Below, piece after piece: positions 13,205-24,121 of a stretch of 64,000 nucleotides of DNA. The stretch is from NCBI GenBank assembly GCA_028564925.1, contig CM053026.1, positions 595,506,661 through 595,570,660 on the forward strand. The letters are read 5' to 3'. Made by a program: the position numbers and the translations under genes. Numbering within the stretch: the first letter of the stretch is position 1; every line of letters begins with the position of its first letter. Origin of the DNA: Lithobates sylvaticus (lineage: Eukaryota > Chordata > Amphibia > Anura > Ranidae). The notes below the pieces were generated by a model, which had not been told where the DNA came from, made no database searches, and saw only the letters and a program-made list of their open reading frames with translations.

Positions 13205-13310
13205 GTCTATTAGACTCTAGATCTCTCCTCTACCCTCCAAAGCATCTGACCGCACCAAGATCGGTGTGATAAGATGCTTTCCCAATGGCGCTGTTTATAT
13301 CCGGCGAAAC

Positions 13311-13366
13311 CAAAGTCATGAAATGCTTGTAGCTTCCGGTTTCTTAGGCCATGAGATGATTGGAGC
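13311..13366. repeat. 56-bp direct repeat, copy 1
   Basis: Identical to 15738-15793. It begins CAAAGTCATGAAATGCTTGT and sits near the 3' end of the Penelope-like element. Confidence 0.95.
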
Positions 13367-13486
13367 AGCACCCTACGGTGCATAAAAGAAGAGCACTCCA
13401 AGGTGCATAAAATACAAAGTAAAAAATGCGGCCGGCCGGCTGCAGCACAAAGCGTCCGTACTTCGTTCGGGAACGCTGACACTCGC

Positions 13487-13569
13487 GGTGACGTCAGCAC
13501 GTCACTCCTCCGACGTTTCGTCTCAAAGCGGACGTAATCATGGGGATACGAGTGACGTGCTGGGTCACC
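13487..13569 (-). ncRNA. Hammerhead-ribozyme-like motif, degenerate
   Basis: Read on the minus strand, outer arms GGTGAC/GTCACC and AGCACGTCACTC/GAGTGACGTGCT pair perfectly. They enclose ATGATTA, a short helix (CGTC...GACG) and GAAACGTC. Penelope-like elements are known to carry hammerhead ribozymes with CUGANGA, helix II, GAAAC and a GUC cleavage site. Here GAAAC and GTC are present but CTGATGA appears as CATGATTA, so activity is doubtful. Confidence 0.5.
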
Positions 13570-14528
13570 GCTTATAACGTAGATACCGCTTATAACGTAG
13601 ATACACAAGCCTCGCTCTGAACCCAGGGGAGCCCGTGAATCTGTAAGCGCCATTGTTATAATGGGCAAAAGTAATGGCATACCGAAAGTGATACCATACT
13701 ATGGTTATATTCAAATGGAGGGTTTAAAAAAAAAAGGAAGAAAAAAGACGTGGCAAAAAAGGCTGAAACGAAAAAAGACAAAAAACATTAACCCCTTAGT
13801 GAAATGGCCAGAACTCATGGGAGTATGCTTGGTAATACTATCTCAAAAATGTCCTGGCCAAAAGGTGGTAATGTTAATATCTCGGAGATGTCTTAACCAG
13901 AGATTATAAAAAATAATAAAAATGACTACATCCCGTGATGCTGAGTAATGTGTAAGTGTATGTGATACTCGCATAACACAGATAGTAGTATATTGTTCGG
14001 AAGGTAGGACAATTGATTATCATTACTGATTTTCCGATCATTTATGGGAAAAATTCCACTAGCAAGGTAGTAAATCAACAAGGTTGAAAATGGGCCCTAG
14101 TAGGATAAACATAAGGTCAAATATGAGTCGATAGTAGAACAGGACCAGGACCGATAATCCATATGTGAATATGGGGTTAAATAGTTCACAATGGGTCCTC
14201 TACACTAATAGTAAAAAAATGATATTGTGAAACAAGAAAAAATAAAAAAGAATATTAATATACAGTATGTAGTGTTTTCTGACTTATCACATAGTGTGAC
14301 TCCACCCCCAAGGGGGTAGGCCAAAAAGTAAACCAACATGGATAAAGGAGGGACAGGCTCACCTGTATTCAAAGCGAGTTTACACACGCAAATGTTATAC
14401 AACATACAGGATAATACCTCTACTTTCCTAAAAAGGGAGAACAAAACATGCAGAAAAAAAGGGGCGGACTCGCCTATACTTGAACTGAGTTACCAAACCC
14501 GAGTCTGTCTGGAGTAGTGTGTACCTAA

Positions 14529-15746
14529 TCAGGCATTGTCTATAAAGGCGTTCACATCCACCTCTATATTCAAGCCAAAGGGGGTGTAGGTTTTTAATCT
14601 ATGGACCCAAGCCATTTCACATTTGGAAATAGATCTCACTAGGCAGCTGCCCCTCCAATGGGGGCTATATTTGTCTATGCCTATGAAAAACGTGTTGGAG
14701 GGGTCTCTATTGTGCTTGAGCAAATAATGTTTGGAGACCGAATGTTTAGTGTAGCCTCTCCTGATGTTAGCAATATGCTCATTTAATCTGACACGGAGGG
14801 GGCGTTTAGTCCTGCCCACATATTGGAGACCGCAAGGGCATTCCAATAGGTAGACTACCCCCTCCGTGGAGCACGTGATAAAATCCTTGATTTGATGTTG
14901 CTTAGAGGTGACAGTGGAAATGAATTGTTCCGTTTTCTTGGTGTGACACCTGTTCAAACTACAAACCTGACATCTCCGGCATTGGTAAAAACCTTTTAAT
15001 TCACCAAAGAAGGAAGGTTTATGAATAGGGGGGTCCAAAACGTTTGGGGCTAACCTGTCCTTTAAGGAGGGGACACCCCTGAATACCACCTGTGGTTTAT
15101 CAGGAACAATGTCCTTCAGAACACGATCGTTCTTTAGGATGTACCAATGTTTGGCCATAATGTGTTTAATCTTCTGGTGTTGGTTTGAATAATTAGTGAC
15201 GAAGGGAACAACAAAACTTTTGTCACCTTTAGCAGAGGAGGTTTTTTCTTTTAGGAGTTCAGACCTGTCCAACAAAGAGACTTGCTGGAGGGTATTTTCC
15301 AAAGTATGTTTAGAGTAGCCCTTCTCCAAGAATTTAGCAGTCAGGAGTTCCGCCTGTTCTGTAAATAATTGGGGGTCGGTGCAATTTCTTTTCAGTCGTA
15401 CATATTGGCTCTTTGGAACTGATCGAAGCCAGGAGGCATGATGGCAGCTCTCTACTGGAATATACGAATTTCGATCAGTGGGTTTGAAAAAAGTGGAGGT
15501 AATAAATCTGTCACCCCTAATGGAAATCTTTAAATCCAAAAAATGGATGTCTTGTTGACTGGCCTCATATGTGAAACGGATACCTCTATCGTTGGAATTC
15601 AAGGAGTTCATGAACTCCTCCAAACAGGGCAGGGTCCCATGCCACAGGAGGAGGACGTCGTCTATATATCTTGCCCACAGGGCGACCTCTGGTCTGCCCT
15701 GGCTATAGACGGCGTCCTCCTCCCACTGGGCCATAAACAAAGTCAT
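14529..15746 (-). CDS. Penelope RT C-terminus plus GIY-YIG endonuclease
   Basis: Open frame of 405 residues. YIDDVLLLW (residues 27-35) is the catalytic RT motif. A linker follows with a Cys-rich CRRCQVCSLNRC segment. GVVYLLECPCGLQYVGRTKR (from residue 296) is the GIY-YIG nuclease signature, with downstream RLNEH. This RT plus GIY-YIG order defines Penelope-like elements, which nick DNA and prime reverse transcription. The Met at residue 1 lies within the RT domain, so the true N-terminus is lost and the protein is partial. The remaining frame has no stop, which suggests a fairly recent copy. It ends ...NAFIDNA and stops. Confidence 0.88.
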   Translation of the reverse strand: MTLFMAQWEEDAVYSQGRPEVALWARYIDDVLLLWHGTLPCLEEFMNSLNSNDRGIRFTYEASQQDIHFLDLKISIRGDRFITSTFFKPTDRNSYIPVESCHHASWLRSVPKSQYVRLKRNCTDPQLFTEQAELLTAKFLEKGYSKHTLENTLQQVSLLDRSELLKEKTSSAKGDKSFVVPFVTNYSNQHQKIKHIMAKHWYILKNDRVLKDIVPDKPQVVFRGVPSLKDRLAPNVLDPPIHKPSFFGELKGFYQCRRCQVCSLNRCHTKKTEQFISTVTSKQHQIKDFITCSTEGVVYLLECPCGLQYVGRTKRPLRVRLNEHIANIRRGYTKHSVSKHYLLKHNRDPSNTFFIGIDKYSPHWRGSCLVRSISKCEMAWVHRLKTYTPFGLNIEVDVNAFIDNA

Positions 15747-15793
15747 GAAATGCTTGTAGCTTCCGGTTTCTTAGGCCATGAGATGATTGGAGC
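15738..15793. repeat. 56-bp direct repeat, copy 2
   Basis: Identical to 13311-13366. It joins directly to the truncated RT frame and supplies that frame's first Met. Confidence 0.95.
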
Positions 15794-15795
15794 CA

Positions 15796-16704
15796 TTCTG
15801 GTCTTCGATCAGCTCTATGGTCAGCTGGCGGAACCACGGGCTGGATTCTCGGGTTCCCAGATGGGACAGGAGAGGCAGAGAAAACCATGGAAGACGGCGG
15901 GAGGGGGGGGGGTAAAGGACATTCCCTCCCACTGCTTGTAAAAGCAGTCTAGCGGCTAATTGCCTGCTAGGATTGCTTTTACATAAAAGCCGACCGCTGG
16001 CCGAAAAGAATGATACCTAAACCGGCAGGCATCATTCTGGTATAACCACTCAAAGTCCAGCAACATACCAGTACGTTGCTGGTCCTTGTTGGGCATATAT
16101 TGTAATGTTCTTTTTTTTTTTTTTTTTTTTAATGCAGTTTGTGGGCTGAACGAAATAAAATATTGATCGGTGGGTATGCACACCATTAGGATACCGCCCT
16201 TCATCCACCCACTTCTAATGATGGGCATACATGGACCGTTTTTTTTTTAAACTGTGGTGGTGACATTGCCTCCTACAGTTCTAGAGTCGCTGATTTACGT
16301 ATCGTGAGAGGAAACACTGTTACTGTCAAGATAAATGATTTGGTGCTACAGCTGAAGGGTGTACCTGAAAATAAAATAATGGTTAACAATAAAACACAGT
16401 AAACAGTAGTTTACTGTAGTAAAATATAAAAGAATTGCACACCTGAAAATCAAACATGATAAAACATAGTAACAATAAAACATTGCAGTTAAAAAATACA
16501 GAAAAAAAGAGCAGTACAATAGACAGAGAATAGCGAGAGAGAACAATAAAACAACTATTTTTGGCTTTTTTCCCCCCTGTTTTTAACACTTTTTTATTTG
16601 TAACTGTAACGGTTCCAGGTTGGGGGTCTCAAAATGCGATGGCATCTTTGGAGACCCTGTGAAAGTGTACCCTAGACTGTGCTGTACCTTGCGCTAATAT
16701 TACA
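15796..16704. other. Non-coding, MITE fragments
   Basis: A GC-rich block (to about 15915) is followed by a poly-T-containing stretch and a terminus-like GATGGGCATACATGGACC near 16219, related to the GGCTGGCCATA MITEs. AT-rich sequence with several AACAGTA/AATAAAACA near-repeats (about 16375-16560) follows. No gene. Confidence 0.4.
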
Positions 16705-17942
16705 CTAGTGTGTGGTAGCGTTCGAAACATTCACCGATGCAAAGACCAGGTTGGACAGGAGGGACAATAATAGCGGGTGTCACACCTATATCCACGATTG
16801 CTACAGACGCAACCTCTTCTTTGGGGTGATCGTTGGGTAGGGGTACCAGGGAGAACATAGAGAAAATGCCTCTCATGCAGCCAGCTCACTGCATTTGGAT
16901 TGGGAAGTTGGGCCACAGCACCACCTGGAAACAGAAGGGCTGTGATCTCTTCCTGGAATTTAAGGAAGGATCCAGTTCGTCCTGACGCTTTGTACAGCAC
17001 ATAAGCATTCAGCAGAGCCAATTGGAATAAGTATACAGACAGTTTTTTTGTACCGGCGTCTGGCCTTATGGGCATTTAAATATGGCGCCATCAACTGGTC
17101 GTTGAGGTCCACCCCTCCCATATTAATAATTCCGACTGTCGTATCTGCATGAAGGGAGGACAGAATGAAAACATTCCGATTATCCCTCCTCTAAACTGCG
17201 AGCAAATTATATTTTCTCAAGCAGGCTCTCTCCCCCAGTCTAAGACGGGACTCTACAAGCTGCTGGGGTAAGTCCTGGCAATTAGATCGCATAGGGGCCA
17301 CATACGCCATTTCCATGATCAAACAAGTGATTAAAAAGTGGCACGCTTGTGTAATAATTGTCCACGTACAAGTGGTGTCACCCTTGTTCGGAAAAGGGGT
17401 ACAAAGTCCCAAACAATCTTTCCAGCGCTCACTATGTAGTCTGGGCAGTTCTCGGGCTCCACGTGACTATCTTTTCCATTGTAAACAATAAAACTATATT
17501 TATTGCCTGTTGCCCTGTCACAGAGCTTATACATCTTGACCCCATATTTGGCACGCTTGCTGGGAAGATACGACAAGCGTACAGAAAATTTAATCAGGGA
17601 CTTATCAATGCAGACAACTTGATTGATTGAGAGTAAACAAGGCTGCAAACTGTTGGTTATAGTGGTGTACCAGGGGCCGAGTTTTGTGAGGCGATCGTAT
17701 TCGGGGTCACCCCGAGGACGACAGTTCATTGTCATTAAAATGCATGCTCGTATCTAGCCCTGGTCATGGATGCAGAGAACACGGGCATATGGTGAATTGG
17801 GTCAGTGGACCAATATGACCGCAACTCACTTTTTTAACTATGCCAATGAGAAGGGATAGGCCCAGGAAGGTCTTAAAATCAGAAAAGGTAATAGGTTTCC
17901 AATCTCTGGCAAGGGTCAACTGGGTAAATAAAGGAAAACAAG
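16705..17942 (-). pseudogene. piggyBac-type transposase remnant
   Basis: Minus-strand remains of a DDD transposase that excises and inserts at TTAA. In order from the N-terminal side: WKPITFSDFKTFLGLSLLIG (about 17850-17910); the first catalytic Asp in VCIDKSLIKF; KYGVKMYKLCDRATGNKY; the second Asp in YVDNYYTSVPLF (about 17340-17370); the third in GGVDLNDQLMAPY (about 17075-17120); then the C-terminal Cys-rich domain (CSNRGYRCDTRYYCPSC) and a stop near 16705. Pieces lie in different frames, so it is dead. The N-terminus is cut by the hAT insertion at 17943. Confidence 0.85.
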
Positions 17943-18502
17943 TAGGGGTGCAACGGATCGTCGCCGATCCATGATCTGAACGGGTCACCCTGTTCGGATC
18001 GGCACACCCCGCGATCTGCGGACTCAGCCTTTAGGAAAGGCCGCAGCTTCAGCCTAGCTCCGGAGTGGCGGTCATCTTGGTACACCCAGGCGGCTGTTTA
18101 CAATGTGATCGCTTCGTCAAATGACGGAGCGATCACTTGTAAACATACTCTGCATTACCCTGCCAATACCCTGCATTACCCTGCCCGTACTCTGCGATAC
18201 CCTGCCCGTACTCTGCGATACCCTGCCCGTACTCTGCGATACCCTGCCCGTACTCTGCGATACCCTGCCCGTACTCTGCGATACCCTGCCCGTACTCTGC
18301 GATACCCTGCCCGTACTCTGCGATACCCTGCCCGTACTCTGCGATACTCAGACAATATTACAGTGGGGACTATATGGTGGTGGAATTTTCACATGTTTTT
18401 GCAAATTCAATTATTATTTGCTGATCCGAAAAATGATCCGATCCGTGACTCTGATCCGAGGAACGATCTGATCCGTGAGTTTTTTGATCCGTTGCACCCC
18501 TA
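17943..18502. mobile_element. hAT non-autonomous element with tandem array
   Basis: AAAACAAG at 17935-17942 recurs exactly at 18503-18510 (8-bp target duplication). Ends are TAGGGGTGCAACGGATC and GATCCGTTGCACCCCTA. It inserted at the N-terminal side of the piggyBac remnant. The interior has a 32-bp near-palindrome (18105-18136) and a 21-bp tandem array. Confidence 0.92.
18150..18347 (+). repeat. 21-bp tandem array inside hAT element
   Basis: About nine to ten copies of the unit CCCGTACTCTGCGATACCCTG, the inner ones essentially identical. Because 21 is divisible by three and the unit lacks stops in some frames, open frames appear; they are not genes. Confidence 0.95.
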
Positions 18503-18510
18503 AAAACAAG

Positions 18511-19041
18511 TGCAGCGCTAATAAAATCAACAAGTGACAAAGTGACAAATATAAATGTGACCATGTGATTCACTGTGTACCAATTGTTAACATAAATCAT
18601 ATAATACGATGTGATTCCGCTAAAACAGAAAATAAACTGAATAAAGTCCAAAGTATATAGCTGGTCCAATGCATAAAGGTGCAGTCCAAATTTATAAGTG
18701 GCTAATGGAAAAGTATTTCCATGTGTATCAAATCCAGCAAGTGATAAACACCAACCACCACCAGCAGCACAAAATGCTTACCAGAATGCAATGACACACT
18801 CAAGCATACACTTGGGTCAAAGCAAGCTTGATATAATGGTTCCAGGGGTCCCAGATTGTTGGGTGAAGATCAGACCTTTCCAACACAATCGTTCTCAAAT
18901 CAGGGGATCAGAGTATGGTTCAGAGAATAAGTCAAGGCTCACCAAAAATTGACAAAAATAAAAGAGAAGGAGGGACATAGCTTAATTCCGTATAGAAAGT
19001 GAATTTATTTAAAAATGATAGGAAATGCACTGGCATGCTTC
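18511..19041. other. Unclassified, transposon-like non-coding sequence
   Basis: AT-rich sequence rich in AAAGTGAAT/AATAAAGTCC-type phrases, similar in style to the arms of the palindrome at 40993-43802. Family unknown. Confidence 0.4.
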
Positions 19042-20094
19042 CAAATATTATTATTATTATTATACAGGATTTATATAGCGCCAACAGTTTGTGCAGCGCT
19101 TTACAACATGAGGGTAGACAGTACAATTACAATACAAATCAATACAGGAGGGATCAGAGGGCCCTGCTTGTTGGAGCTTACAATCTAGAAGGGAGGGTCA
19201 ATTGGAACAAAAGGTAATACTGTGGGGGGATGAGCTGATGGAGAAAATGAAAATACGGTGGTTGTTATGTGTGGGTAGGATATGCTTCTCTGAAGAGAAG
19301 GGTTTTCAGGGATCGTCTAAAAGCTAATAAAGTAGGAGATAGGCGGACAGATTGGGGTAAGGCATTCCATAGGATTGGAGAGGCTCTGGAAAAGTCCTGG
19401 AGGCGAGCATGGGAGGAAGTGATGAGGGAGCTAGAGAGCAGGAGGTCTTGAGAGGAACGAAGAGAACGAGTAGGTTGGTATTTAGAGACTAGGCTAGTGA
19501 TGTAGCTGAGGGCGAAATTGTGGATGGCTTTGTACGTAGTTGTTAGTATTTTGAATTTAGTTCTTTGGCCGAGTGGAGGGATTGACAGAGAGGAGTAGCA
19601 GACACAGAGTGATTGGTAAGGTGGATGAGTCTGGCAGCAGCATTCATGATGGATTGCAGAGGTGATAGACTATGTAGAGGTAAGCCAATGAGAAGGGAGT
19701 TGCAGTAGTCGAGGCGAGAGTGACGAGCGAGTGAATTAAGAGCTTTGTTGTGTCATTGGTTAGAAAGGGGCATATTTTGGTTATGTTGCGGAGATGGAGG
19801 CAGCAGGATTTGGACAGTGATTGGATGTGTTGCTTGAAGGAGAGTTCAGAGTCCAGGACTACACCTAGAACCTTGGCATGTTGGGATGGGCTGATAGTTG
19901 TGCCATCGATTTTGACAGAGAGATAAGGGGAAGGGGCATATGGGGTGGAAAAATTATAAGTTCGGTTTTGGGTAGATTGAGTTTGAGGAAGTGGTGTGAC
20001 ATCCAGACGGATATATCTGATAGTAGATTAGTGATACGTGAGGAGACAGAGGGAGTGAGCTGAGGGGTAGAGAAATAGATTTGAGTATTAAGCG
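19042..20094 (-). mobile_element. L2-type LINE, 3' portion
   Basis: The minus strand ends in TGTAAAGCGCTGCACAAACT, GGCGCTATATAAAT and an AAT microsatellite tail, the hallmark of L2 LINE 3' ends. Upstream, the C-terminal RT region is recognisable in broken frames (for example FRRSLKTLLFREAY near 19300). The 5' end is truncated at about 20094. Confidence 0.85.
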
Positions 20095-20149
20095 CTTATA
20101 TAGTCAAAACAGTGGTGTTTGAGCAGGTCAACAAGTGTTCGTTGAGTTT

Positions 20150-20536
20150 TATACTCTGAGCACAATACCCAAACAACATTTTTATATTTTTTTTTTTTTT
20201 TTTTTTTTTGAGACAGAGCTTTCTTTTGGTGGTATTTAATAGCCATTGGGTGTTTTTATTTTTTGCTAAACAAATGAAAAAAGTGTTTCTTATTTACAAA
20301 AGTTTATAACATAAACAAAGTCATTTTTTTTTTTCCTTCACTGATGGGCGCTGATGGAGCTGCACTGATGAGGACGACGGTAATAGATGTCACTGACTTG
20401 GCGGCACTGTTGGGCACTGACTGGCTGCACTGGTGCACACTGCCAATCAGTGCCCACTGATCGTCATATGACGCCCTCCCGGCAATGTGCGATTGCGCTG
20501 TAGCTGTCATTCGGCTATAGTGCAGTTGTGAAGAGG
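20150..20536 (-). mobile_element. Partial TTAA element
   Basis: TTAA at 20537-20540 borders a reversed end related to the elements at 26438 and 45516 (GCTATAG, CATATGACG phrases). A homologous TTTGGTGGTATTTA block lies at about 20226. The far end is lost. Confidence 0.6.
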
Positions 20537-21105
20537 TTAAGCTGGCCATACCTGTATTGAAATTATGAATCTACCAATTGACCTCTATACAATCACCAAA
20601 AAAAAAACCTGTCTAATGTATAGGCTGCCTTGTATTGCGTTCTTGTTATATTATTCATCTATACTTTCTGTTAATAAAAGGAAGTATACACCAGTTGCAT
20701 TAGTGGTGAATTTGTCTTATAAATCACCCTGTATGCCATTTTCTTGCTTTAGAAATGATCACTTTGTTTTCCCAAGTTCCTGTCTAATTTTTGATGTGGA
20801 TCTTTGCTCTACTGGATGCAGCTATTGTCGTTCTATTGTTCTACCACACCTGCCTATGATGAGATGTTGCAAAAAGAACTGGATGGAAGAATGCTGAATA
20901 TCCATTAGCTCTAATCTCATAAATCTAGGCATACATGTAATTAATTATATGAAAGCTGTTTAGCTGACTTGTTTGTAAATGAAAGTGTTTTGTACTGTTA
21001 TGGCGCACAAAGCACTGCATACATTGGCTATATACAGTATAAAGCATAGCAATCTTTACCAATTTTGTTTTAGGATTCGTTTTACTAATGAAACTTTCAG
21101 TCTTA

Positions 21106-21530
21106 TGCCGCGTACACACGGTCGGAATTCTCGTCGGAAAAAGCTCTGATGGTTTTCCCGTCGGAATTCTGACGGAATTTCGCTCAAACTGTCTTGCCTA
21201 CACACGGTCACACCAAATTCCGACGGTCTAACACGGCGGCATAAAACACGTTCGACAGCACTATAAAAAGGGAAGTTTAATGCTTCCGAGCATGCGTCAA
21301 ATTGTTTCCGAGCATGCGTCGGAATTTTGCGTGTCGGAATTGCATACACACGATCGGAAAATCCGATAGAAAGGTTTTGCGTCGGAAAAATTGAGAACAG
21401 GTTCTCAATCCAAAGTCTGTCGGAAATTCCGACAGAAGAAGACCGATGGGCATACACACTGTCGGAAAATCCGTTGAAAAGCTCCCATCGGACTGTTTCC
21501 ATCGGAAATTCCGACCGTGTGTACGCGGCA
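21106..21530. mobile_element. MITE with TTA duplication
   Basis: TTA at 21103-21105 and 21531-21533. Ends TGCCGCGTACACACGGTCGG and CCGACCGTGTGTACGCGGCA are perfect inverted repeats. The interior is rich in TCGGAA/TTCCGA. Harbinger-like by target size. Confidence 0.88.
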
Positions 21531-21768
21531 TTACTGTCCTTGATTAAATGCTTTTAAAGGGTGGATGATGATTATTATTAGTATTGTTGCTATTATTATT
21601 ATTCACATTACATACTTGGCACATGGTATGTCATATCGGCATTGCCTTTGTAAAAGAAATCCCCGCTTACATGTATATTTATCATAGAAACCTAGGCATG
21701 AAATAAAACGCAATATTTCTATAGCATACTGTTTTTTTGGGGTTTTTTTGTTTGTTTTTAGGATAGAT

Positions 21769-22180
21769 TTAAAGCGGACCTTCAGTCATTTTTTCATCTT
21801 CCCATCTATTAAATCTTCTGCCCTTGTTGTTTTAACTTTAGATAGTAAAACATTTTTTTTTCTGCCAGTAAATACCTTATACAGCCCACTTCCTGTTTCT
21901 TGACTGGTGTTTAGCCTAGGCTTATGACATCATGCACAGCGCTCTCTCTCTCTCGTAAGCGTTTGCCAGGATGGGAGGGGGTGAGTCATTAGAGGGGCAA
22001 TGAGAGCTTCAGGGTTGCAGAGCTGGAGGTTTGTGTGGAGGGAGATGTCTGCAGCATATTTGGCAAGTACAGGATCACAGTATATATAAAATAATATTCA
22101 AAGTCGTTTGGAGGGAAGCTTCAGAATGGCAAAGATGTTTTTATTACAAATTATGTGAGCAGACTGCAGTAACTCTTTAA
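21769..22180. mobile_element. TTTAAAG-type MITE, one clear end
   Basis: The left end TTTAAAGCGGACCTTCAGTC resembles other TTTAAAG-ended MITEs here. The right end is probably near AACTCTTTAATA (22170). It lies about 300 bp upstream of the first ARFIP1 exon. Confidence 0.4.
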
Positions 22181-22479
22181 TAGGGTGTCCCATATCTTAA
22201 TGGGGCTAAAATGGAAGATGCATGCAAGAAGGTGAAGTTGTTGAATATAGTATTTGTGTGTGTTTAATAATTGTAAAGAAAACGGCAGTTTTCTTTGTTA
22301 TTGCTGATTGTTTTGTGACTGTGGTACTTGTGAGGTTAGCTGATGGTGGCAGGATAGTTGAAAAGCTTGGGTTTAGATGTGTTGTATTTTGATTAACACA
22401 CTCCCCATACATAAATGCTCTATGTACTGTCATAATAACTAACTTTGTTACTTTTTTTTTTTTTTCTTTTCTTTTGAAG

Positions 22480-22585
22480 GAACTAAAACGATCAGTACCA
22501 GCAGGACTTGGCCTTTCTGAAACTCGAATCACTCATGGCTTTGATGACGGTAAAGAAGGAATCTTCGAAGCCACGCCTTATCAGG
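22480..22585 (+). CDS. ARFIP1: ARFIP1 coding exon (N-terminal linker)
   Basis: Internal exon of arfaptin-1, a BAR-domain protein that binds ARL1/ARF GTPases and PI4P at the trans-Golgi. A long pyrimidine tract ending in AG precedes it and GTAAG follows. It is 106 nt, starts in phase 0 and ends one base into a Gly codon. It encodes 35 residues including AGLGLSETRI and HGFDDGKEG. From memory, human ARFIP1 has SGLGLSETQI and HGFDNTKEG here; the paralogue ARFIP2 is clearly different in this stretch. The region lies ahead of the BAR domain and is probably disordered. The initiator exon was not found upstream in this window; a short exon could have been missed. Confidence 0.93.
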
Positions 22586-23394
22586 GTAAGACACTTGCTT
22601 GACTTGTTTGGATCAGCTTCAAAAGTAGCCTGTCACTAAACTCTCATGACTTTTTATGAATCCAGAATGGGTCTTTACAAATCAAGAAATTCCTGTGCTG
22701 AAAAAGTAAATATGTATATCTATATCCATAGGGCTTCATTCACACCTCAGAATACTGGAATCATGGGCAGAATCGTGGCATAACACTAGATGCGTTAGGG
22801 AAGCCATCATTTCTTAATGGTGCCCCAAACACGGCGTGATTGTCGAGCCACAAAACACGCTTAAATCAGGGCAACAAACGCGCCAGGCTCTGTGCCAAAA
22901 TTTGGTAAATGAGCTTCTTCAGTGTGTTTTTGGACTAGAGGGATGCCCATTCCGAAGAATAAGCACATGTAACGTTTTGGGTTAACTGTGCTGGTAACTT
23001 AGCATATCATTAGGTGGGGATTTGCATGTTAGAAAATACAAAGGCTGAAGGCTCAAGGTCACTTGGCACTGTTGCATCTTACCTCTTCCTTTCTTTTCAT
23101 AGCACTGAACAAGGAATTTATCAGGATTTGCAATTTGAAGGAAATCCCAGTGTAGGCAGGTTCCTTATTGATAGAACATTTCTGTTATTTTACTCTGTTG
23201 GGTCTGTTGGGTCTTATTCATATCTATCAAAGCCTATTCTAATTTAATTATAAAGTCTAGATTTTTTTATTAAGTTCAGAAAAAAAATAATATAGACAGA
23301 TAACCTAAGCAGAATATCCATATTTGGATGACCATCTAAATTGATCATACCCTGGAGCCACAGGCTTGTCACGTTGTAAAGCAGATCTAAAAAA

Positions 23395-24121
23395 ATCCCC
23401 CAAATATCGGGGGTCGTCTTATACGCCGGTATATGGATGTCCGCGCTGAGCCAATCACGGCAAGCGATGTATTCTATTGAATACAAAGCCTGCACGGATT
23501 GGGTTTCAGAGTCAGAGAGGCGCGGGCTGATGATGTTCCAACCTCTGCCAATCACGGCGAGCAATGTATTCTTTTAATGAATTCAAAGCCTGCTCGGATT
23601 GGCAGAGGTTGTAATATTATCATCAGCCCGCGCCTCTCTGAATATCAAAGCCAATCCGTGCAGGCTTTGTATTCATTAATAGAATACATCGCTTGCCATG
23701 ATTGGCTCAGCGCGGTACACTGTAATACTGTATACAGTGTTACTGAATGCGGCTACCCCTCGGCTCCTCTTCCTTCCACGGCCACCTCGCCATTCCACAC
23801 TGGAGCTTGGATTTGAAGCAACCGACTCTGGCACCCGACCCTCCCTCTATCTGGCACCCGACCCTCCATCTGGCACCTGACCGTGCATCAGTGGATTTTG
23901 CGGGGCACACAAGGTATTTACCACCACAGCACTGCTTCACAAAGCTTCTGATTAAATTGCACAGACTTATTGCTGTTTCAGTATGTTACCCAAACTACTA
24001 GTCAGACTAGTTAGAAGGGGGTCATCTTATACTGTGAGTATATGTCAAAACTAACGTTTTAGCTGGACAATTAGGGGGTCGTCTTATACGCCCAGTCGCC
24101 TTATACGCCGGCAAATACGGT
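23395..24121. mobile_element. Non-autonomous element with long hairpin
   Basis: GGGGTCGTCTTATACGCC occurs at about 23410 and 24075, and the right end reads GCCGGCAAATACGGTA, a terminus common in vertebrate DNA transposons. At 23451-23715 a hairpin pairs CCGCGCTGAGCCAAT with ATTGGCTCAGCGCGG and continues through most of 130-bp arms. Superfamily not settled. Confidence 0.6.

Larger units (their letters stand above)
13205..15795 (-). mobile_element. Penelope-like element, 5'-truncated
   Basis: Minus-strand retroelement of the Penelope (Neptune/Poseidon-like) group. It comprises an open C-terminal RT plus endonuclease frame (14529-15746), a 3' untranslated stretch (about 13690-14528), and a terminal part containing a hammerhead-like fold (13487-13569). 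A 56-bp direct repeat at 13311-13366 and 15738-15793 brackets the element, consistent with the pseudo-LTR arrangement of Penelope elements. The 5' half of the RT is missing. Confidence 0.8.
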
